DNA of 64,000 nucleotides from Glo-17 sp964637835. GTDB lineage: Bacteria; Krumholzibacteriota; Krumholzibacteriia; LZORAL124-64-63. The notes beneath the pieces were generated by a model that ran no database searches, was not told the DNA's origin, and worked only from the letters and a program-made list of their open reading frames with translations. The position numbers and the translations under genes were made by a program. Shown here one piece after another: positions 53,943-60,313 of the stretch. How positions within the stretch are numbered: the stretch's first letter is position 1; every line of letters starts with the position of its first letter. The stretch is taken from positions 25,542-89,541 of the forward strand of contig CAZWYF010000010.1 in the NCBI GenBank assembly GCA_964637835.1, written 5' to 3'.

Positions 53943-54001
53943 GCCGGCCGTGCGGGTGGCCCGTGGGGGCGAGGGGCGGCCCGGGGACCGCGGCGTGACG
54001 C

Positions 54002-54028
54002 TAAAGCCGGGGCGTCAGGCGTCGATCT
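54002..54028 (+). promoter_or_regulatory. sigma28 (FliA)-like promoter before the zinc-ribbon gene
   Basis: TAAAGCCG (54002-54009), 11 bases, then GTCGATCT (54021-54028) closely follows the sigma28 layout TAAAGTTT-N11-GCCGATAA. Initiation near 54036 gives a leader of about 40 bases with GAGGAGGA before ATG 54077. A site with the same -35 start and the same GTCGATC core lies before the cheY-like gene. Confidence 0.5.
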
Positions 54029-54076
54029 AGGGCGGGAGAGACCGCCCCTGCCAACGGACCGAGGAGGAATCCGGCC

Positions 54077-54676
54077 ATGATCACCACCTGCGAGGCCTGC
54101 CGGACGAGTTACCGTCTGGACGCGAGCAAGGTGCCGCCGCGCAAGATCCGCGTCCGCTGCCCCGACTGCGGGGCCGTGTTCGAGCTGGACGGGGCCCACC
54201 GCGAGGCTGCGACCCGCGAGGCGCCGGTCGCCGCGGCCGCGCCACCGCCGGCTCCCCGGCCCACACCCACCAGCGGGACGGACGACCTCGTGCTCGAGCC
54301 CGCCTCCGCCGCGGCCGCCGTGGAACGCCCCGCGGCCGACCACGCGTCCCCCACCGCGGCCCCCGCCGCGGCCGCCCGGCAGGAGCGCCCGGCCGCGGGC
54401 GTGGCCACCGCCGAGCCGCCGCGCGGCGCCCGGCGCCGTCGTCGCGACAAGAACGAGATGCTCGCGCGGGCGCTGGTCTCCGACATCCTGGTCTACAACC
54501 GCGAGGCCCGTGATCAGGCCCTCGCCGAGGGCAACCTGCTGGAGGTCCTGGGCGCCGAGATCAAGAAGTCCTGGGAGCTCTACAAGGAGAAGGTGGGGGC
54601 GGAGAGCGCCACCTCCACCACGTACTTCAAGGACGCGCTCAACGAGATCCTGGCCGAGGGACAGCACGTCTTCTAG
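54077..54676 (+). CDS. MJ0042-type zinc-ribbon protein
   Basis: The 199-residue product starts with a zinc finger: MITTCEACRTSYRLDASKVPPRKIRVRCPDCGAVFEL, with two CxxC pairs (Cys5/Cys8 and Cys28/Cys31) typical of the MJ0042 or zinc_ribbon_5 family. A disordered Ala/Pro linker (about 50-125) follows, then a helical domain (LARALVSDILVYNREARDQALAEGNLLEVLGAEIKKSWELYKEKVG). No catalytic residues are seen. Similar N-terminal ribbons are widespread in delta-proteobacteria-like and FCB genomes, often before pilus or motility proteins. Its sigma28-like promoter and signalling neighbours hint at a motility or surface role; this is inference. Confidence 0.7.
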   Translation: MITTCEACRTSYRLDASKVPPRKIRVRCPDCGAVFELDGAHREAATREAPVAAAAPPPAPRPTPTSGTDDLVLEPASAAAAVERPAADHASPTAAPAAAARQERPAAGVATAEPPRGARRRRRDKNEMLARALVSDILVYNREARDQALAEGNLLEVLGAEIKKSWELYKEKVGAESATSTTYFKDALNEILAEGQHVF

Positions 54677-54707
54677 ACCACCGACCTCGGTCCTGGACGG
54701 GCATGAC

Positions 54708-54742
54708 GAGGCGCCCGCCGCATCCTCCGCGGCGGGCGCCTC
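54708..54742. terminator. hairpin terminator between convergent genes
   Basis: Fourteen-base arms at 54708-54721 and 54729-54742 pair perfectly around a 7-base loop (ATCCTCC). It lies between the end of the zinc-ribbon gene (+) and the end of the minus-strand gene that stops at 54781, so it could act in both directions. There is no clear T-run. Confidence 0.55.
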
Positions 54743-54780
54743 CTCACGTCGTCCGGGGGCCAGGAGTCCCGGCCCGCGCT

Positions 54781-55230
54781 TCAGGCCCCCGGCCAGCGGT
54801 CGCGGGAGATCTCGCCGAGGATGTCGTCGATGTGCTGCTTGACGCGCTGGTTCTGGTCCGGCTCGAAGAGCGCCTTCCGCACCCGGCCGTCGGGGTCCTT
54901 CTTCACGTAGCGCAGGGCCTGCAGGTCGGCCATGGCCACCAGGATGTCCTTGCTGACGCGCACCTCCACCGGCTGGCCGTCCTGGTCGGTCGCCGGATTG
55001 TGGAAGGGGTGCATGCCGTTGCCCCAGCCGTGGACCACCATGGAGCAGAGCAGGGCGCGGAACGTGTTCTGTCCCTGCACGGTCTCCAGGTCGAAATTGC
55101 CGCCCACGCGTTCCATGACGCTGTCGATGACCGCGCTCAGGCGCTGCTCGAGGTCCGGTTCCACCTCCAGCTGCAGCAGGCGCGCGAACATGGTGCGGAG
55201 GATCTGATCGGTGTTGGTCTTGGTCGCCAT
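54781..55230 (-). CDS. conserved-looking protein of unknown function
   Basis: The 149-residue product starts ATKTNTDQILRTMFARLLQLEVEPDLEQRLSAVIDSV and contains WGNGMHPFHNPATDQDGQPVEVRVSKDILVAMADLQALRYVKKDPDGRVRKALFEPDQNQRVKQHIDDIL. It is acidic and helical, with no signal peptide or membrane segment. I do not recognise a family. ATG at 55230 (minus strand) is used; GAGAGGA sits 3-4 bases upstream, and the longer frame to 55425 is Pro/Arg-rich non-coding-like sequence. It is transcribed away from the GTPase-like gene. Confidence 0.65.
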   Translation of the reverse strand: MATKTNTDQILRTMFARLLQLEVEPDLEQRLSAVIDSVMERVGGNFDLETVQGQNTFRALLCSMVVHGWGNGMHPFHNPATDQDGQPVEVRVSKDILVAMADLQALRYVKKDPDGRVRKALFEPDQNQRVKQHIDDILGEISRDRWPGA

Positions 55231-55389
55231 GGTCCTCTCCCGTGGTGGAGGCGGGCAGGTTGCGCCGCTCTGCGGTCCAGGTGCTCCGGGTTTTCCGCAT
55301 GGTGCCGTGCAAATTGCGGGCCTCCTGGCGAGGTCGTCCCGGGAGGGCCGATAAGTGCCTGCTGGACGGGCGGTTGCCCGGGCCGTAAA

Positions 55390-55405
55390 TGGCATGCCGG
55401 TTGCA
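55390..55405 (+). promoter_or_regulatory. sigma54-like promoter before the MglA-like gene
   Basis: TGGCATG (55390-55396), 4 bases, TTGCA (55401-55405) fits the -24/-12 consensus TGGCACG-N4-TTGCW, with GG and GC exactly 10 bases apart. The start would be near 55415, 37-49 bases before the gene. Sigma54 promoters need an activator ATPase; none is encoded in the window. Confidence 0.5.
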
Positions 55406-55463
55406 AGGCGGTGGTGGACGACCACGTTCTCCTGGAGCCTGGAGGCCGACCTTGCCGACGACC

Positions 55464-56270
55464 ATGGCCACGGCCACGCGGACCTGCCGCATCCTCTACT
55501 ATGGCCCGCCCGGATGCGGGAAGCGCGAGAACCTGGCGCAGATCCAGGCGTCGTTGCCGGCAGAGCACCGCCTGGCCGTGGCGACCAGCGATCCGTCGCG
55601 CCAGATCGCCTTCATGCTCCGCAACGGCAACCAGGGGGACTGGCAGGTCTTCGTCCAGGCCGTGGATGCTGGCGAGGAAGACCGCCTCGCTGCCGGCCGG
55701 GAGGTCCCCTTCGACGGCATCGTCTTCGTCTGCGGCTCCACCGGGAATGGCCTGGATGGCGCCCTGAGCGCCATGGAGGGCCTGAAGACCTTCCTCGACA
55801 CCTGGCGGCTGGACCTGATGTCCATGCCCATGGTGCTGCAGTACAACGGCCGCGACGCGGCGGACATCCTGCCCGTCGACCGCCTGGAGAGCCTGCTCAA
55901 TCCATGGGGGCTGCTGTCGTTTCCCGCCGTCTCGGGCAACGGCGAGGGCGTGCGCGAGACGCTCAAGGCGGTGCTGAGCCTGACGCTCAGCCAGATCCTG
56001 CAGCGCGCGAGCGAGGCGTCGGACGCGCCGCAGGACGCGTTCACCGTGGATCCCAACCCGCCCGTGCCGGGCACGCCCCACACGCCCGGCTGGGAGGCGG
56101 CCCGGAATCCCGGCGGGGGCGACGCGTCGGCCGGGCCCGCGAAGGGGTCGGGCCCGGCGGCCGGCGACGACCATGCGGCGCTGATCATCCCGGTCCGGGT
56201 GCCGCGCAGCGCCCTCGGGCGCGATGGTACCGGACGGATCATCCTCGAGGTCCGCGTGGTCGAGGACTGA
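55464..56270 (+). CDS. MglA-like small GTPase homologue with atypical nucleotide-binding motifs
   Basis: The 268-residue product begins TRTCRILYYGPPGCGKRENLAQIQA; IxYYGPxxCGKTTNL is the opening of the MglA-type polarity GTPases. The P-loop is G14-PPGCGK20 but the Mg-binding Ser/Thr after Lys is Arg21. VFVCGSTGNGLDGALSAMEGLKTFLDT and MVLQYNGRDAADILPVDRLESLLN continue the fold, with NGRD (128-131) in place of NKRD. After about residue 175 it has a Pro/Gly-rich extension and a beta-like end. Nucleotide binding may be weak. ATG 55464 is used; TTG 55452, with GGAGG 6 bases upstream, is a credible alternative start. A sigma54-like promoter lies upstream. Confidence 0.72.
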   Translation: MATATRTCRILYYGPPGCGKRENLAQIQASLPAEHRLAVATSDPSRQIAFMLRNGNQGDWQVFVQAVDAGEEDRLAAGREVPFDGIVFVCGSTGNGLDGALSAMEGLKTFLDTWRLDLMSMPMVLQYNGRDAADILPVDRLESLLNPWGLLSFPAVSGNGEGVRETLKAVLSLTLSQILQRASEASDAPQDAFTVDPNPPVPGTPHTPGWEAARNPGGGDASAGPAKGSGPAAGDDHAALIIPVRVPRSALGRDGTGRIILEVRVVED

Positions 56271-56283
56271 CCAGCGGCGAGCG

Positions 56284-56312
56284 TTGACCCCCGGGGCCGC
56301 AGGGGGTACATT
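56284..56312 (+). promoter_or_regulatory. sigma70-type promoter placing transcription start at the ATG
   Basis: TTGACC (56284-56289) and TACATT (56307-56312) are 17 bp apart. Only six bases (GCGGCC) separate the -10 from the ATG at 56319, so the transcript would start at or next to the initiation codon, giving a leaderless mRNA. Confidence 0.6.
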
Positions 56313-56318
56313 GCGGCC

Positions 56319-57212
56319 ATGCCGAGCCACCCGCACGACCACCATCCGGACGCCGGACCCTCCGCTGCCGAGGTCTTCGCCCGCGGCCGCCGCGCCGAGG
56401 ACGCCGGGGATCTCGAGACCGCGCACGACCTCTACCGGGACGCCATCGCGCGGCGTCCCGACGATCCCGACTGGCTATACCGGATGGGTTGCGTCTGCCT
56501 CAAGAGCGGCCGCTACAGCGAGGCGCGTCGCTGGTTCCGCGCGGGCCTGGAGCGGCGCCCCACCGATGCGCGCATGCTCACCAACCTGGGGGCGGCCCTC
56601 GACCACCTGGGACACCGCGAGGAGGCCCTGGCCGCCTACCAGCGGGCCACCTTCCTGGATGACGCCCCGGCCGCCGCCCACCACAATCTCGGCGCGCTGT
56701 ACGCCGAGGCGGGCCGCCACGAGGACGCCGTCCGGGCCTTCTCCGAGGCGGTCAACACCGCGCCCGATGCCGCGAGCTACTGCAGCCTCGGCCTGGTGCT
56801 GCTGGGCACCGGCGATCTGGTGCGAGCGCTGGAGGCCTTCGAGAACAGCGTGCGGTGCGACCGCGACTACGGCCGCGGCCATTATCACGCGGCAGTCTGC
56901 CTGCTCAAGCGTGGGCGGTATCACGAGGCCCTGGCGCGGTTCGACATGGTGCTGCGCCTGGAGCCGACGCTGGTGCGCGCACACTTCCATCGCGGCGTCT
57001 GCCTGCACAAGCTGGAGCAGTACAAGGCGGCCCTCGCGGCGCTCAGCCAGGCCGAGGCCACCTTTCCCGAGGACAGCCGGATCCACTTCCAGCTGGGCCT
57101 GACCTGCGACGCCCTCGGCCTGGCCGCCGATGCGCGGCGCCACTATCATCTGGCCCGCCTGCTGCGCACCGAGGCCCCCGCGGGTCCGGACGCCGGTCCC
57201 CTCACTCCCTGA
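56319..57212 (+). CDS. TPR-repeat protein, probably translated from a leaderless mRNA
   Basis: The 297-residue product has seven or so TPR motifs, for example AEVFARGRRAEDAGDLETAHDLYRDAIARRPDD (about 17-49), ARMLTNLGAALDHLGHREEALAAYQRATFLDD and AAHHNLGALYAEAGRHEDAVRAFSEAVN. It has a His/Asp-rich N-terminus (MPSHPHDHHPDAG) and no signal peptide, so it is likely a cytoplasmic scaffold. No ribosome-binding site lies before ATG 56319, and a promoter's -10 ends six bases upstream. It lies between the MglA-like gene and uppP. Function unknown. Confidence 0.75.
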   Translation: MPSHPHDHHPDAGPSAAEVFARGRRAEDAGDLETAHDLYRDAIARRPDDPDWLYRMGCVCLKSGRYSEARRWFRAGLERRPTDARMLTNLGAALDHLGHREEALAAYQRATFLDDAPAAAHHNLGALYAEAGRHEDAVRAFSEAVNTAPDAASYCSLGLVLLGTGDLVRALEAFENSVRCDRDYGRGHYHAAVCLLKRGRYHEALARFDMVLRLEPTLVRAHFHRGVCLHKLEQYKAALAALSQAEATFPEDSRIHFQLGLTCDALGLAADARRHYHLARLLRTEAPAGPDAGPLTP

Positions 57213-57225
57213 TCGCCTGTTCGCG

Positions 57226-57255
57226 GTCGTCTTCCCCGAGGTCGTCTTCCCCGAG
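57226..57255 (+). repeat. perfect 15-bp tandem duplication before uppP
   Basis: GTCGTCTTCCCCGAG occurs twice in a row (57226-57240 and 57241-57255), and its first six bases start a third copy running into the uppP ATG at 57262. The GAG of the second unit together with the next G forms the only Shine-Dalgarno-like GAGG, five bases before the ATG. Confidence 0.9.
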
Positions 57256-57261
57256 GTCGTC

Positions 57262-58041
57262 ATGATCGAGATCCTCATCCTGGCCGTGGTGCAGGGCCTG
57301 ACGGAGTTCCTGCCGGTGTCGAGCTCCGGTCACCTGGTTTTGCTGCAGAACCTCATGCGTACCCATGAGGGCGACCTCATGCTCAACGTGGTGCTGCACA
57401 CCGGCACCCTGGTATCGGTGCTGGCGGTCTACCGGCGCGATGTCCTGCGGCTGTTGCGCCTCGATCGCGCGGCGCGGCTGTACATCCTCGCCCTGGCCGT
57501 GGGCACGCTGCCGGCGGTGCTGGTGGGATTGCTGCTCAAGGACGTGGTGGAGGCGGCCTTCGCGGCGCCGGTGTACGCGGCGCTGGGATTGCTGGTCACC
57601 GGCGCGATCCTGCTTTCCACGCGGGCGGCGAGGCCGGCGGCGCAGGCACCGGGCGAGTGGGAGCCGCGGCCGGTGCCCCTGGGCAAGGCGCTACTGGTGG
57701 GGTGTGCCCAGGCCCTGGCCATCTGTCCGGGGATCAGCCGGTCGGGCAGCACCATCGCCGCCTCGCTGTGGCTGGGCCTGGCGCGGGCGGAGGCGGCCCG
57801 GTTCAGCTTCTTGCTGTCGGTGCCGGCCATCGGCGGGGCGCTGGTGCTCATGCTGCTCGGTGGCGAGCGCGCCGGCGATACCGGTCCGGTGCCGCTGGTG
57901 CTCGCCGCCGCGGCGGCCTTCGTCGTGGGCCTGCTGGCCATCCGCTGGACGGCCCTGGCCGTGATCCAGAAGCACTTCTGGAAGTTCGCGTTCTACGCGA
58001 TCCCGTTGGGACTGGTGGCGCTGGTGGTGATCCTGCGCTGA
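57262..58041 (+). CDS. uppP: undecaprenyl-diphosphatase UppP (BacA)
   Basis: UppP dephosphorylates undecaprenyl pyrophosphate so the carrier can be reused for peptidoglycan and glycan assembly; high dosage gives bacitracin resistance. The 259-residue membrane protein has MIEILILAVVQGLTEFLPVSSSGHLVLLQ (catalytic Glu and the SSSGH motif, about 1-29), HTGTLVSVLAVYRRD and the second motif CPGISRSGSTIAASLWLGL (about 155-173). Eight or so hydrophobic helices. ATG 57262 is selected by homology; the longer frame includes the 15-bp repeats. Its product would recycle the carrier for both the wall cluster and the glycan cluster. Confidence 0.96.
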   Translation: MIEILILAVVQGLTEFLPVSSSGHLVLLQNLMRTHEGDLMLNVVLHTGTLVSVLAVYRRDVLRLLRLDRAARLYILALAVGTLPAVLVGLLLKDVVEAAFAAPVYAALGLLVTGAILLSTRAARPAAQAPGEWEPRPVPLGKALLVGCAQALAICPGISRSGSTIAASLWLGLARAEAARFSFLLSVPAIGGALVLMLLGGERAGDTGPVPLVLAAAAAFVVGLLAIRWTALAVIQKHFWKFAFYAIPLGLVALVVILR

Positions 58042-58134
58042 GCCGCCGCGATGGAGCGGTGGCGCCGACCGGGGCAGGGCGCCGGCCCGACCGAGCGCCG
58101 CCCGATCGCGGGACGGAGCAGACGAGGGCCCGGA

Positions 58135-58234
58135 NNNNNNNNNNNNNNNNNNNNNNNNNNNNNNNNNNNNNNNNNNNNNNNNNNNNNNNNNNNNNNNNNN
58201 NNNNNNNNNNNNNNNNNNNNNNNNNNNNNNNNNN
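58135..58234. other. assembly gap of 100 N
   Basis: Exactly 100 undetermined bases, the conventional filler for a scaffold gap of unknown length. About 90 bp before it and 14 bp after it hold no gene that I can support. Confidence 0.95.
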
Positions 58235-58248
58235 CAGCCGAAGACCGG

Positions 58249-58629
58249 TTATCCGAAGGCCGGCTCCTGGCGCAGCACGCCGCGCACGGTGTCGGCCACG
58301 CGGTCGGGCTCGAATGGCTTGATCACGAAGTCCCGTGCACCTGCGCGCACGGCGGCCAGGACCTCGTCCTTCTGGCCGAGGGCGGAGATCATGATCACGC
58401 GGGCGTCGGGATCGTGGCCGCAGATGCGGCGGCAGGCCTCCACGCCACCGAGGCCGGGCATGGTGATGTCCAGCATGGTCACGTCGGGCCGGTGCTCGAG
58501 ATGACGGACGACCGCCTCCTCGCCGTCGGCCGCCTCGGCCATCACGTCGAGTCCGAGGTCCTGCAGGATGTCGCGGAGCATGTGCCGCATGAAGTGGGCG
58601 TCGTCGGCGATGATGACCGTCTGCTGCAT
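58249..58629 (-). CDS. CheY-type single-domain response regulator
   Basis: The 126-residue product is a receiver domain and nothing else. It has the acidic pocket Asp9-Asp10 (VIIADDAHFMR), phosphoacceptor Asp54 (TMLDITMPGLGG), Ser82 (IMISALGQ) and Lys104 (VIKPFEPDRV), all in CheY positions. Without an output domain it would act by protein contact, for example on a flagellar switch, a pilus motor or another kinase. ATG 58629 (minus strand) has GGAGG about 5 bases upstream. A sigma28-like promoter lies at 58713-58739. A histidine kinase is not seen in the window. The gene is close to the scaffold gap. Confidence 0.92.
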   Translation of the reverse strand: MQQTVIIADDAHFMRHMLRDILQDLGLDVMAEAADGEEAVVRHLEHRPDVTMLDITMPGLGGVEACRRICGHDPDARVIMISALGQKDEVLAAVRAGARDFVIKPFEPDRVADTVRGVLRQEPAFG

Positions 58630-58712
58630 GCTTGCCTCCGCCGGCGCCTGGGAACGGCGTCCGTCACCGCGGGTATACGGGTGGCGCGACCGCGCCGTCT
58701 GATGTATGACAG

Positions 58713-58739
58713 GGATCGACCCCCGCCCGGTGCGCTTTA
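58713..58739 (-). promoter_or_regulatory. sigma28 (FliA)-like promoter before the cheY-like gene
   Basis: On the minus strand, TAAAGCGC (58739-58732), 11 bases, then GTCGATCC (58720-58713) follows the sigma28 layout. The -35 begins TAAAGC and the -10 core is GTCGATC with an 11-base spacer, exactly as in the site at 54002-54028. The start would be near 58705, about 75 bases before the ATG at 58629. Confidence 0.55.
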
Positions 58740-58771
58740 GCCGGGACTCGCCGCGTTCCAGGAGGCTTGCC

Positions 58772-60187
58772 ATGCGTTGCCACCGCTTATCCGCCCTCGC
58801 CCTCGTCGTCCTGCTCGGTCTGGTGGCTGGCGACGCGAGGCGACCGGTCCTGGCCGCGGAGATCGCCGCCAGCGAGCCGGACGACCGCTCCACCCTCGAG
58901 TTGACGGTCTACAACCAGGACCTCGCCCTGATCCGCGAGGTCCGCCGCGTGGACCTCCCCCGGGGCGGGTTCGATCTCGAGCTGCGTGGCGTGCCGGCCA
59001 AGATCCGGCCCCAGACGCTGCTGGTGGAGGTGGGCGGCCGCACGGGGCTGGTGATCCGCGAGCAGAACTACGAGTTCGACCTGATGTCGCGGGAGAAGAT
59101 CCTGGAGAAGTACGTGGGCCGCGAGGTCTCCTGGATCCAGGAGGATGGCGAGCGCGTCAGCGGACGACTGCTCGGGATCGCCGCCGGCCCGGTCTACCGG
59201 GTGGACGGGGAGATCGTCTTCGAGGTGCCCGGGCGCATCGCCCTGCCGCAGCTGCCGGAGAACCTGCGCGCCCGGCCGACGCTGGTCTGGCGGGCCGAGA
59301 CCGACCGCGCCGGCGAGGCGGAGCTGGATGTGAGCTATCTCACCGGCGGGCTCTCCTGGAGCGCGGATTACGTGTTGCAGCTCGATGCCGCCGGCGAGGA
59401 GGCCGACCTCAAGGGCTGGGTGACCGTGGAGAACCGCAGCGGGACGGGCTACGAGCGGGCGGGCCTGCAGCTCGTGGCCGGCGAGATCAACCAGGTGCGC
59501 ACCGCCATGCGGCGAGGCGACATGGTGATGGCCGAGGCCAAGTTCGCGGCCGGGGCGCCCCAGGTGCAGGAGGAGACCCTCTACGACTACCACCTCTACA
59601 CCGTGCCCTGGGCCACCGACCTGCCCGACAACAGCAGCAAGCAGGTCTCCCTGCTGGAGGCGGCGGGCGTCGGCGTCGAGCGCCGTTACACCGTCGAGGG
59701 CGGCAGCCAGTACTTCCGTGGCGGTTCGCAGGAGGACCGCCAGGACGTCTGGGTGAGCTACCGGTTCGAGAATCGCGAGGATAATCGGCTCGGGCTGCCG
59801 CTCCCCGGGGGCGTGGTGAGGGTCTATGGCCAGTCCGAGGCGGGCAAGCGCCAGCTCCTGGGCGAGGATCGCATCGGCCACACGCCACGGAACGAGGAGG
59901 TGGAGCTGCGCGTGGGCAAGGCCTTCGACCTGGTGGCCGAGCGCGTGCGGCAGGACTATCGCCGCGTCTCCGACCGCGTCCACCAGACCACCTGGGAGAT
60001 CACGCTGCGCAACCGCAAGGAGGAGGCCGTCACCATCGAGTTGCTCGAGCGCGTGGGTGGCGACTGGCAGATCCTGCGCAGCAGCGTGCCGCACGAGAAG
60101 CTCTCCGCGCAGGCGATCCGCTTCGCGGTGGACGTGCCGGCCGATGACGAGGCGGTGCTGACCTACACGGTCCAGGTGACGTACTAG
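58772..60187 (+). CDS. exported DUF4139-family protein
   Basis: The 471-residue product has a signal peptide (CHRLSALALVVLLGLVAGDARRPVLAAE, cleavage near 27). It then has LELTVYNQDLALIREVRRVDLPRGGFDLELRGVPAKIRPQTL (about 40-80), YLTGGLSWSADYVLQLDAAGEEADLKGWVTVENRSGTGYERAGLQLVAGEIN and, near the end, TTWEITLRNRKEEAVTIELLERVGGDWQI, which match DUF4139 proteins. Such proteins are exported, beta-rich and of unknown role. ATG 58772 has AGGAGG upstream. It is divergent from the cheY-like gene. The last 22 bp, including the TAG stop, are repeated downstream. Confidence 0.83.
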   Translation: MRCHRLSALALVVLLGLVAGDARRPVLAAEIAASEPDDRSTLELTVYNQDLALIREVRRVDLPRGGFDLELRGVPAKIRPQTLLVEVGGRTGLVIREQNYEFDLMSREKILEKYVGREVSWIQEDGERVSGRLLGIAAGPVYRVDGEIVFEVPGRIALPQLPENLRARPTLVWRAETDRAGEAELDVSYLTGGLSWSADYVLQLDAAGEEADLKGWVTVENRSGTGYERAGLQLVAGEINQVRTAMRRGDMVMAEAKFAAGAPQVQEETLYDYHLYTVPWATDLPDNSSKQVSLLEAAGVGVERRYTVEGGSQYFRGGSQEDRQDVWVSYRFENREDNRLGLPLPGGVVRVYGQSEAGKRQLLGEDRIGHTPRNEEVELRVGKAFDLVAERVRQDYRRVSDRVHQTTWEITLRNRKEEAVTIELLERVGGDWQILRSSVPHEKLSAQAIRFAVDVPADDEAVLTYTVQVTY

Positions 60188-60231
60188 CACGGACCAGGTG
60201 ACGTACTAGCACGGACCAGGTGACGCACTGG
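60166..60231 (+). repeat. three 22-bp tandem repeats spanning the DUF4139 stop codon
   Basis: The unit (CACGGACCAGGTGACGTACTAG) occurs at 60166-60187, 60188-60209 and 60210-60231. The first copy is the end of the gene with its TAG; it differs by one base from the second, and the third by two bases (GCACTGG ending, removing the stop). A separate 12-bp doublet (GCATCCGGACCA) follows at 60260-60283. Confidence 0.92.
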
Positions 60232-60259
60232 CGCCGGGGGCGCCGGCCTGGTCGCCTTC

Positions 60260-60283
60260 GCATCCGGACCAGCATCCGGACCA
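60260..60283 (+). repeat. 12-bp tandem doublet between convergent genes
   Basis: GCATCCGGACCA is present twice in direct succession (60260-60271 and 60272-60283). It shares the word GGACCA with the 22-bp repeats just upstream. The 126-bp gap between the two convergent genes holds no clear terminator. Confidence 0.85.
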
Positions 60284-60313
60284 GCTGCGCGCGCCGGGCG
60301 CCGGGGCGGCTGG

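Noticed and set aside
55347..55354. GCCGATAA, a perfect sigma28 -10 element
   Set aside because: The bases 11 positions upstream are GCGAGGTC, with no TAAA-type -35, so it is not called a promoter.
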